Source: Paenibacillus sp. Soil766 (GTDB lineage Bacteria > Bacillota > Bacilli > Paenibacillales > NBRC-103111). Taken from it: DNA of 64,000 nt. This document shows positions 17,384 to 26,500 of this stretch, piece after piece. The notes under the pieces are model-generated. The model made no database searches and was not told the origin of the DNA. It saw only the letters and a program-made list of their open reading frames with translations. Positions within the stretch are counted from its first letter, which is position 1, and each line of letters opens with the position of its first letter. The stretch covers positions 1 through 64,000 of the forward strand of contig NZ_LMSJ01000060.1 of the NCBI RefSeq assembly GCF_001428105.1. Direction: 5' to 3'. The position numbers and the translations under genes are program-made.

Positions 17384-17428
17384 ATCATAATGAAACTGCC
17401 CAGGGATGTCTTTACACAATTTTCTGAT
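17384..17428 (-). promoter_or_regulatory. Activator site plus -10 box upstream of malic-enzyme remnant and sulfatase
   Basis: Minus strand: ATCAGAAAATTGTGTAAAGA from 17428, TATGAT at 17389-17384, again 39 nt apart, followed by GTAGCTAT as at 13624. The dead malic-enzyme frame begins about 10 nt downstream, so this promoter probably once drove that gene and now drives the sulfatase through the remnant. Confidence 0.7.
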
Positions 17429-17451
17429 TTCCGATACAATCGGGATACGAC

Positions 17452-17489
17452 AAAAAACCCGTCCACCGGCAATTTGCCGGTTGAACAGG
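17452..17489 (-). terminator. Terminator after yesN-like regulator
   Basis: Stem of about 15 bp (ACCGGCAA/TTGCCGG core plus wobble-paired outer arm), followed by TTTTTTG on the minus strand, 20 nt after the regulator stop codon. Confidence 0.85.
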
Positions 17490-17508
17490 CTGTTATAGCT
17501 TTCAAGCT

Positions 17509-18528
17509 TCAGATGCCCATCCCTTTGCGATATTCGTTCGGGGAGAGTCCGGTTACATTTTTGAAAACACGATTAAAATACGGCATTGAGGAAAAGCCCA
17601 CCATATCGGCGATCTGATATATTTTCAAATCGGGCTCCAGCAGCAGCTGCTTAGCTTTGTCGATGCGGATTTTATTCAGGAAATTGACGAAAGAGTCGCC
17701 CGAGTGTTGCTTGAAGAGCGCGCTGAAATGGGAGACGCTAAGCCCTACATAGTCAGAGATTTGCGATAAGCTGATCTCTTGCATATAGTTTTTTTCCGCA
17801 AAATCGCACGCTTTCTTAATCACAAGTCTGAACGATCGCTTGTTATGTTGCAGCTGACCAAACTGGCACCAGGTTTCGATCAAGGTTTGAATCTGCTTTT
17901 TGAGCAACTCTTCCGTAGTCTCCATTGGTGCAACTGTTTTCACATAATCCGGATACGTATATTCGAGGAGATCGTTCAACTTACCGGCAAAAATCCGAAG
18001 CAGTCCAAGCCTGGAGCTTGGGTGGTTGTTTGGGTCCTTGACAATGGATTGCACTAGCTGGACTTGATCTGTCATAAGCTGCTGTACATCCATCTCCTGC
18101 ATGCGCTCCAAAAAGTTGTGAATGTTCATCAACTGATCGTGAGCAGGATTAAGCCTCTCGAGCCTTTGCAAAGAGCGCTCCAACGCCTCCTTCAGCACGT
18201 CCTCTCTCACCGGTTTGAGCAAATACTCGGACACCCCATACCTAATCCCCTGCTGAGCATAAGAAAAATTATCATATCCGCTAAGAATAATGCTGACAAG
18301 CGGAAATTTAATCTCGTCTATCTTCTTGATTAAGGAAAGCCCGTCCATCTTTGGCATCATAATATCCGTGATCAGTACAGTCGGACACAGCTCCTGAATC
18401 AAATTCCAAGCTTCTTCTCCATCACCGGCTTCACCCGTTACCTTGAATCCTCCGCCGATCCGGTCAACCATCTCCACTATACCACTGCGAATCCAATGCT
18501 CGTCTTCCGCTACAAGTACATGGTACAT
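17509..18528 (-). CDS. Response regulator with AraC-type DNA-binding domain, YesN type
   Basis: 339 aa. N-terminal receiver domain (MYHVLVAEDEHWIRSG; phospho-acceptor D55 in LITDIMMPKMDG; K102-like LKPV), a linker of about 110 residues and a C-terminal double helix-turn-helix of about 100 residues ending in MPYFNRVFKNVTGLSPNEYR. Such proteins activate carbohydrate operons when phosphorylated by YesM-type kinases; the kinase at 13755 is the natural partner. It is the best candidate to bind the four conserved promoters of the island, and a related inverted repeat lies in its own upstream region (18642-18659). Confidence 0.93.
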   Translation of the reverse strand: MYHVLVAEDEHWIRSGIVEMVDRIGGGFKVTGEAGDGEEAWNLIQELCPTVLITDIMMPKMDGLSLIKKIDEIKFPLVSIILSGYDNFSYAQQGIRYGVSEYLLKPVREDVLKEALERSLQRLERLNPAHDQLMNIHNFLERMQEMDVQQLMTDQVQLVQSIVKDPNNHPSSRLGLLRIFAGKLNDLLEYTYPDYVKTVAPMETTEELLKKQIQTLIETWCQFGQLQHNKRSFRLVIKKACDFAEKNYMQEISLSQISDYVGLSVSHFSALFKQHSGDSFVNFLNKIRIDKAKQLLLEPDLKIYQIADMVGFSSMPYFNRVFKNVTGLSPNEYRKGMGI

Positions 18529-18641
18529 TAAAAGCCCCCCTAGAGGTCATTCCTATAAGTATAACCCTTTAGGCAAAGTAAATAAAGCATACCGCCATAC
18601 AGACAGGGCCATCAACCGATGTTTAAACTAGGAGTACTTCA

Positions 18642-18659
18642 ATCAGAACATTATCTGAT
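18642..18659. promoter_or_regulatory. Inverted repeat ATCAGA-N6-TCTGAT upstream of yesN
   Basis: A perfect 6-bp inverted repeat whose minus-strand arm reads ATCAGATAATGT, the left half of the island's activator motif. The 39-nt spacing to a TATGAT box is absent here. It may be an autoregulation site for the YesN-like protein, about 110 nt upstream of its start codon. Confidence 0.4.
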
Positions 18660-18737
18660 ACTTCAAAACTTTATTTGTTATTTCAAATCTTTATTTGTCA
18701 CTTCAAAACTTTATTATCTACTTCAAAACTTATTTGT
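18659..18737 (+). repeat. Four tandem 20-bp repeats (yACTTCAAAACTTTATTTGT)
   Basis: Units start at 18659, 18679, 18699 and 18719; the first three are 20 bp and the last 19 bp, each differing from the consensus by at most a few bases, with a partial fifth copy at 18634. They lie in the 321-nt divergent region between yesN (minus) and the ArsR-like regulator (plus). A one-mismatch copy, inverted, occurs at 155-174 beyond the other end of the island. There are no spacers between units, so this is not a CRISPR array. Confidence 0.8.
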
Positions 18738-18849
18738 CACCCGATATATCATATCTAGTTGTTGTTCCCCGCCCATTGACTTTCCCAACTCAACGTAATA
18801 AAATATTTGTACGTAACATATAATTTGTACACCGGAGGCTATCCACTCC

Positions 18850-19443
18850 ATGCCACAAGACAAAGAGATCCAAGACAGCTACTACATCGAGTCCCCTGAG
18901 CAGGCAACTGTGCTGCTTAACCCGCTTCGCGGAGAAATTATCGCTCAGCTCTTAGAGCCGGGATCCGCCGCGGAAGTGGCCCGCACCTTGGGCGAGACGG
19001 CTCAACGCATCAACTATCACCTGAAAGCGTTGGAGAAAGCTGGCTTAGTTCAGCGCGTTGGTACACGCCAAGTACGCAATCTGGTCGAGGTGCTCTATCG
19101 TTCGATCGCCAAAACCTTTGTACTGGCCGAATCTCTCAGTATGAAGCCTGAAACCTTGCAAAAGCTGAAGGATCAGAGCTCGCTCGCTCATCTCGTGACG
19201 ACCTCTGAGCGAATTCGACGAGATGCTATGCTGCTCATGGAGCAGTCTGACGTCGGTGAAGAGATACCAAGTGCGACGCTGCAGCTTCAAGTTCGGCTAT
19301 GCACGGAGCAACAGCGGCAAGCATTCATTGAGGAATATGCGACGATGGTCCAGCAGTTAGTGGAGCGTTACTCAGGTGTTCAGGATAAGACCCAGGAAGC
19401 ATATCATGTTTTGCTAGCCATTTACCCCAAACCGAAGGAATGA
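18850..19443 (+). CDS. ArsR-like winged-helix transcriptional regulator
   Basis: 197 aa, ATG at 18850 behind GGAGG (11-nt spacing). Residues about 18-85 form a winged helix of the HTH_20/ArsR type (LLNPLRGEIIAQLLEPGSAA, INYHLKALEKAGLVQ). The rest, including acidic C-terminal helices, carries no motif that I recognise; no metal-binding cysteine pair is visible. It heads a short plus-strand group with a small protein (19457) and ClpP (19913), in a region otherwise coded on the minus strand. The ligand and targets are unknown. Confidence 0.8.
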   Translation: MPQDKEIQDSYYIESPEQATVLLNPLRGEIIAQLLEPGSAAEVARTLGETAQRINYHLKALEKAGLVQRVGTRQVRNLVEVLYRSIAKTFVLAESLSMKPETLQKLKDQSSLAHLVTTSERIRRDAMLLMEQSDVGEEIPSATLQLQVRLCTEQQRQAFIEEYATMVQQLVERYSGVQDKTQEAYHVLLAIYPKPKE

Positions 19444-19456
19444 GGAGGTATTTACC

Positions 19457-19774
19457 ATGAGTCACGAGCAAGAGCAAGGACATGAGAAACAAGCAAGTCT
19501 GCCCAAGCGGGATACTACTCCGTTATCAGTATCACCTGTCATTGCTTGGGAACAGCCCCCTGCCCATTCAAGCGATTCCTCCAAGAGCAAGGTCATTTCG
19601 ATTGATTCTTATCGCCGCCACGCCGCCGCATCCATAGATTCCGAAGCAACCGTTACCGTTCGTGAGTTCCCAACTTTTGAAAGTGAAGAACCTATTCGAC
19701 TCGTCATGGTTTCGTCTGGTTTTGGACAGAAGATTACAGTCAATATCAATACGATTCAATGCAAAGCTGCTTAA
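19457..19774 (+). CDS. Small protein of unknown function
   Basis: 105 aa. The ribosome site GAGGAGG overlaps the stop codon of the upstream regulator and sits 7 nt before the ATG, so the two are translationally linked. The first 60 residues are polar and low in complexity (rich in S, E, Q, H); the last 40 (about 65-105) are more ordered, with IRLVMVSSGFGQKITVNI. No signal peptide, membrane segment or recognised domain. Its position suggests a partner of the regulator or of ClpP; this is only inference. Confidence 0.7.
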   Translation: MSHEQEQGHEKQASLPKRDTTPLSVSPVIAWEQPPAHSSDSSKSKVISIDSYRRHAAASIDSEATVTVREFPTFESEEPIRLVMVSSGFGQKITVNINTIQCKAA

Positions 19775-19912
19775 TTGGCTCAACAATTTAATTACGTTAA
19801 TCCTTAACCTCGCAAAATAAACAGCTACGCCGTCCTTCAAGGACTTCTCACAGCGTTATGGAGAAATATAGCCAAATTTCAACCCATTTCCATGATAGAA
19901 GGGATGATTTCC

Positions 19913-20494
19913 ATGAGCTTCATACCAATGGTAGTCGAACAAACCGCGCGCGGAGAGCGCTCGTACGATATTTACTCCAGATTGCTGAAAGACCGCATCA
20001 TATTCCTGGGTACAGAGGTAAATGATCAAGTCGCGAATGCAATTATTGCCCAGCTTTTGTTCCTTTCCGCAGAGGACCCTGAGAAAGATATTTCGCTCTA
20101 CATCAACTCACCAGGCGGATCAACCTCAGCTGGCCTTGCGATTTATGACACGATGAACTTCATTAAACCGGATGTCTCCACGATCTGCGTAGGTATGGCC
20201 GCCTCCATGGGCGCTACTTTGCTATCAGCCGGTGCTCCGGGTAAACGTTTTGCCCTTCCTAATGCGGAAGTCATGATCCACCAACCTTGGGGAGGTACAC
20301 AGGGTCAAGCGAGTGATATTCAAATTCGCACTCAGCATATTCTCAAAACTCGCAGCATTCTAAATCGCATTCTTGCCGAAACGACCAAGCAACCGATCGA
20401 GAAAATCGAACAGGATACGGATCGCGATTACTTCTTAGAAGCCGAGGATGCGCGCGCATATGGGTTGATTGATAAGGTAATTGAGCGGATTTAG
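19913..20494 (+). CDS. clpP: ATP-dependent Clp protease proteolytic subunit
   Basis: 193 aa from the ATG at 19913 (GAAGGG 9 nt upstream); an in-frame ATG at 19892 has no ribosome site. Full catalytic triad: S98 in GMAASMGA, H123 in MIHQP, D172 in DTDRDYF. The N-terminus SFIPMVVEQTARGERSYDI and the length match ClpP closely. ClpP forms the tetradecameric chamber fed by ClpC/ClpX unfoldases. Its location beside an ArsR-like regulator, not in a standard housekeeping context, suggests that it may be a second paralogue, but I cannot tell this from the window. Ends in a bidirectional terminator. Confidence 0.95.
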   Translation: MSFIPMVVEQTARGERSYDIYSRLLKDRIIFLGTEVNDQVANAIIAQLLFLSAEDPEKDISLYINSPGGSTSAGLAIYDTMNFIKPDVSTICVGMAASMGATLLSAGAPGKRFALPNAEVMIHQPWGGTQGQASDIQIRTQHILKTRSILNRILAETTKQPIEKIEQDTDRDYFLEAEDARAYGLIDKVIERI

Positions 20495-20511
20495 ATCCGC
20501 AAAAACATGCT

Positions 20512-20556
20512 AAGGGCTGCTCCGAAGGTCGTTTTATGACCTTCGACACAGCCCTT
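20512..20556. terminator. Bidirectional terminator between clpP and the RHS gene
   Basis: Outer stem AAGGGCTG/CAGCCCTT enclosing a perfect inner hairpin GAAGGTCG...GACCTTC. It serves the convergent ends of clpP (plus) and the giant RHS gene (minus). Confidence 0.8.
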
Positions 20557-20561
20557 TCAAT

Positions 20562-23500
20562 CTACCACTTATATTGTGCGCAGCCCTTGGTTTTCAAAGC
20601 TGCCTCCGCTTTGAAGCCGGAGCCTTTAAATAGGTCTCCCATCTTCGTGTCTGTTTTTTCAAACTTGCTGGAAATGCCCGATTTGCTTGGACTCATGAAA
20701 TCAACACCAAACGGACCCGCTTTTGCTTTGGATATGAAATCAAACTTCGGACAATCGCCATTAAATTGGCTGGAAATCTTAAGTCCGTTCGTATAAGACA
20801 CCGGGCCAAAAGCTGCTTTTAATGAAAGCTCCGCTGAGATGCCTGTACTGGAAAGATCCTCTCCCGGATTAACCTCCACATTCGTTCCAATACCGAATCC
20901 AACTTCTGCGCAACCTGAGACCCCTTCATCGGTGATACAGAACTTCCCGCCTCCGCCAACCCCTTCATAGGCGCTGGCACCGACGCAGAACAAACCGCAC
21001 GGATCGCGAAGCTGAATCGGATTGTTATTCACGTAATTGTATAGGTTCGCTTGACCGGAATCATACAAGATCGGATCGCGCGCCGTCCATCTGCCCGCTT
21101 CTGGATCATAGTCACGGAACCCGAAGCGCACTAGCTTCGTGCCTGAATCGTGCAATCCGCCTGCAAACCCGATGTCCAGAACGAAAGAAGGATTCGTATC
21201 AGCGAGCAACACACCATAGCTGTCATAGCGGATTTCTTTGACAATCGTCTTATCGCCTTTGAGAACTTTCGTCGGTGTCCCTACCGTATCCGTAATGACA
21301 TAGTAGCGAACGCCGTCTCGTTCAAGGGCAAGCAGCAACCCATTTTCGTTATAAAAATAAGTGGTAACCGACTGATCCTCCCCGATCACAGCCGTTAAGC
21401 TTTGCGGTGCAAGTGGATTGCCGTATAGATATTGCGTTGTCTTCCCCTGCACATCTCTCGCCGTCCTACGGCCTAGCCCATCATACGTATACGTAAACGT
21501 CTGGCCATCAACCACCGCTTCTAGAAGCTCGCCTCTCGCACCATAATGGAACGTGTCGTCGCCTTTGCTTGTCAAATAGCCGTCGGCATTAAAATGATAC
21601 GATGTGGATCCAGATTGGATAATGGCATCGTAATCACCATAACTGCTCGTTTCCAAAGCCGAGCCCGTTACTTCCCGCGACACCCTGTTGCGGTTTACAT
21701 CATACGTATAATTTTCCGTGAATGTGGTACCGAGGGCATCCGTCCTGGATAGATGCAGCAACTGGCCGTCTTGATCAAAGATATAATCGACGGACTCTAC
21801 GCCTTCTGATGTGGTCGTCGTCTGGCTGATCATCTTGCCGCTAAGATCATAGATGCGTTCATCTTTCGAAACGGCCTCGCCTTGCAACATATACAGCAGC
21901 TCACTGATCCTACCTTGTGCATCATACTTGACGCCGATATCCATCGTACCATCGGCAATCGAGGCTACGCGTTTGCCAGGACTATTCCGGTTAAATGCAA
22001 ACGGACCGAACTTCGCCAGGTTGCCGTCTTTATCCCAAGATAACGGAATATCCTTATTGGCTATGGCGCCAGCCGTCATTCGGATATTCGTGAGATTGGA
22101 ATAACCATCATACTTGTAAGCGAACTGCCCGTTCGCCTTGCCGAACCAATTCATACCCGTGACATCGGAGCCATCATACGTATAAGCAATCGACTGTCTG
22201 TTCGCCGGATTGGCCGCCTGCAAGCTCTCCATGGTAGAAACGAGGTCCAAATTGCCCGCATAGGAAAATAATCTTTGCACATCTGGATCGCTTAACCCGT
22301 TAATCCGTCCAACCGTGTCATAGCCGTAATTAACTTGGCGTCCTCCCGGCAGTATGGATTTCTCCATCTTCCCGGACGTTGTGAACGCAACTTGGAGCTC
22401 AGCTGATTCGCCTCCTGCCATAGAGAACCCATTGAACTTATCCAGCTCATCATAGCTTTGATCATAAACAGTTCCGTCGGGCATCACAATGGCGGTTACA
22501 TTACCGACGGCATCGTATTGTTTACCGATGATTTGACCGCTTGGAAGTTGAATCGTTATTTCCCGACCTGCTGCGTCGTAGGTAAACCGTTTCGTTAGAC
22601 CAGTGGCGTCACTGGTTGAGATCAATTGATTTTTATCGTTATACGTGTGAATTAAAAATTGCTCTCCTTGCTCAATCTTCACCAGAAGCCCCTTGGTGTC
22701 ATACGTATACAGAAGAGGTTCAGAGCCTGGCTCCTCGATTTTCCATACACGGTCAAGCGCGTCCAAATAGGTCGTCGTTACTTGCGCTTCCGCACTCGTT
22801 TCAATGAACTTCTTCTCAAGCGCGTCATACTTCACGGAGGAACTTGATGTCTTTGTTCCACCTGATGAGGTCTCTGACATGGTATAGACAATATCCACCG
22901 ACTGGACGCTGTACGGATCGTGCTTTACACGCAAGTTAACTTTCCTGGATTCGGACATCTTCCACACTCTGCCACTCGGTGTCGTCACCAGAAGATTAGA
23001 TAGCTGCGGCGCATCGCTGCCCCATCTTGGATCGAGCCCAAGCTGCTTCACTACTTGCGTTCCATCCGGATACTGAATCTCTTCAGCACCTCCGGCTTGT
23101 TGCTTCGAAACGGTTCTCGCTCCAGCTGAATCTGTACTGACACGTAATAATTGCCCATTGTTTTCCGAAACTTCAAAGGAGGTGATTTCATTTCCCGGCC
23201 TCGTGTAGGTCACCTTATACCCGTTCGGAATATTCGTCCTCTCTAATGTGGACACCCCTTCCAACGGATTTTCGGCACGGGTCAGATATCCCTGCGAGTC
23301 ATAACCATACCTGCGAACATGACCATTCGGATCTGTAAACTGCTTCAGAAGCCCAGTTGCATCGTATTGCATCTGATAGGACTCTCCTAGCGGATTCGAC
23401 AGACGAATCAACTGCCCATTCTGTATCTGCAAGGTTGTGCGCTGCCCCCCTGATGTGATAATCGCTGTCGGGGTTCCGTCCGAGCTTCGTTCAATCGTCA

Positions 23501-26500
23501 GGGCGTTCCCTACCCGATCTAGCATCCTAGTGAGTCTGCCGCTGTCATCATAGGCAAATTGGGATACAACGCTGCCTGTCAGTGCATTGTTCGTTGATAG
23601 CTGACGTCCTGTTTGAGGATCGAATTCATATCGAATCAGCCCCGCTTCATCCGTGACACCATCTTGCGCTGAAGAATCTATCCGGTACAGGGAGAAATAA
23701 TCTGGCGGGTTTTTGCTATGCTGCACCTGAACGATGACCTCCCCTCGCGGTCCTACAGCTAGCATGTTGATATAAACAGAGCCCGAATAGGTTCCATTTT
23801 CGTCCTTCACCTTCTGTTTCAGCTGTTGAATTTGATCGGATGCAAACTCTCTAATGGTTCCCTCTGGTGTAATTTGACAAATCTGCCGATCTCCATTATC
23901 CGCTTCCCTCATAAAGATAAGGTTCCCTTTGTTGTCTATATGCAATTGGTTTCCTGCTGTACGGAAAGTAGCTCCCTTAGCTGGCATCCCATTAACGAAA
24001 TTAACGACCATATCCGGATTCATCGCACCTGCGAACAGGGATACGGATCCGTCTACCGATATTTTGCGAATACGGGTGAAGGCGCAGTACGAAAACGAGC
24101 ATCCTCCCGTGTCCAGCACATATAGACTACCATCCGGCGCGGTAACCACATCATCCACGACCCCGATCGTTTCTTTCGTGAAAGGCCCGCTGTCAGCGCC
24201 GTTATTACTTCCTGTCTTCCACGTTCTATCCCCATAGGAGGTTAACATACCGTCCGAATCAATCCTGCATAATGCGAAGCCATCGGTAAAATAAAGCGAA
24301 CCGTCTGGCGATATCGCCAGATTAACAGGATTGTGCAAATTCGCTTCAAGCGCTGGAATTCCGCTAGGTATTTCGCTGTATTCCTGACCCTGTGATCCAG
24401 TTCCTGCAATCGGTACCCAACTGGTCTCGGAAGTCTTTTTCCTCCAAATACGGAAAGTCCCCCAGCTCGTGCCATATAAAGTCCCTTCGGAATCGACGAT
24501 CAACGCATTCAACAGGAGGGGTCCCTGAACAGGTGTTACATTTCGGGCATCGCTGCCGTCCCCCTCCATTCGGAATACTTGGGTCTCCACGTTGTTCGGA
24601 TAATTTTGCGCCGTATTCATATACGTATTCACATAGATGTCGCCATCCGGACCTATTGTCGTTGCCGATGGAATCGAAATTTTGTATGACGAGCCGATGC
24701 CACCTGTGGCCGTGCTCCTAAAATCAATCAGCTTCGCAGCTAACTCTCCTTGGTCCCGATACCTCATAGATCCGCTTCCTTCAGAGAGTGCCCCCGTTTC
24801 ACTGTTGTACGCTTCGTGTCCGTCCAGACTCCAACCCGCAATCCCCATTTCCTGATACACATCGACAGGACTCTCTACGAGCCCATTCCATTCCCTCTCT
24901 GTCGATAGGGTGGCAGCAGTTCGATTTAGACCGATCATGACACCTTTATCTTTCATACCAGGCTGGCCAAAACTTTTATCAAAAGCAGCAGAAGAAGCAT
25001 AGTATTGCGGTCTGTAATGATACTTCACGATGACCTTATAAGAGTGAGAGCCGATCAACTGGCGCCCGTAGGCATCCTTGCCATCCCAATTGAAAGAAAC
25101 TGGCTTCGTTCCTTGAGAAAGGGAAACCCATTGCGTCACTTTTTTGCCTGCGATATGGATTTCTAAGCTTATGCCTGTCAGTGATGCTGGCAATGGGCCG
25201 TTAATGACCGGAATTTCCAGCGTTGACTTGCTCTTGTAGCCCTCTGCCCGCCGACTATAATAATTAAGCGTAAGACTTGTTCCCGTGATGGGAATCGACT
25301 CTCCAAGCGTCTGCTCCTGGCATCCGATGATGGAGCCCGACTTCTTGCAATTGTCATTGATGTCTGGGTTGTCATAATTCGGTCTGAGATGAGGCGGCAA
25401 TATCGCATCGTTCGGCGGACCATAAGGCCAATTGAAATCCCACGGGGTAAAATGCTCAATGGGCACGCGCCACAACGTCTTGCCATCTTGATAAAGCTCC
25501 GCCAATTTCATCTGTTCCGCGGCAGTCATGCCAATCGTTGCCAACTGCGTCCCATCATCAGTCAAACCATCGCCATTCGAGTCAATGGCAGCTATACCGC
25601 CTTCCGTACGCAGAATTTGAATAATCTTGCCGTTCGTAGATGACACCCATTCGCCTAGTTGACGGTCATAATAGCCTGACGGCACCACTTCGCCCACTGG
25701 AAAACCAAGAAAGTTATCCACATACGTATACAAAGGTTGGCTAAATCGGACTTCCGTTGCGCCTGCCCCCACAGCTTCATCGGCTGATAACTCTACCGCA
25801 TACGTATAGCCAACGTACGAAGGAAGATCTCCAGGCATCGCCTGAGGTCCTTTATCTCCAACTGTATATTCGGTTGCGCGAACGTGCAGCTGAGGGAGAG
25901 ACTGCGTAGTTCCATCCGGCAGTTTCATATAAGCCGTCGTTTCCGGGAGAATAAGCAGCGTCGCCTGTCTGCTGCCGTCGTTATCGCTAACAGGATTGCC
26001 TTGAGCCACCTGGATCTCCGTCGACATGCCTGACAGCTGTACGGAGGTTACCTTGCTATCGTAGGCTTTTAACGTCACGTCGGTAAGAATAACGTAGTCT
26101 TCCCAGGGGACATTCGTTTTGCGTTGAATGCTCATATAACCGTCTTTGTCGTATATCACGATAAGGTGTCCCCCGCCGTTGACGGCTAAATCGAAATGCC
26201 CATCTGCGCGGGTCCTTGTATATCCCCAATCGGGATGATCAAGTATCGTTATCTTTACACCTGATAGTGGCTGCCCCTCTTCATTCAGCACAGTTCCTTT
26301 TAAGACCGCCAGTCTTTGCGACTCGAGCGCGCCTGGTTCCACCTCTTTTTGAATCGGTTGGCTCCCTTCATACAAGAAGGCCATTTTAGTGGAAAAAGTG
26401 TCCTCCCCAGCTAACGATATCGGTGTAGGTGCCGGATCAGGGTATGACGATTCATCGGGTACAGGAGGAAGTGAATAGCTATCGACCGATGTCGACTTAT

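Noticed and set aside
18659..18737. CRISPR-like array
   Set aside because: Repeats are directly adjacent, 20 bp, with no spacers and no cas genes nearby.
20562..20950. RHS toxin-immunity pair
   Set aside because: No toxin motif in the tip and no downstream gene before the terminator; clpP is convergent and unrelated.
22616..24855. Several 60-130-codon frames opposite the RHS gene
   Set aside because: They are shadows of a repeat-rich coding region and have no ribosome sites or recognisable proteins.
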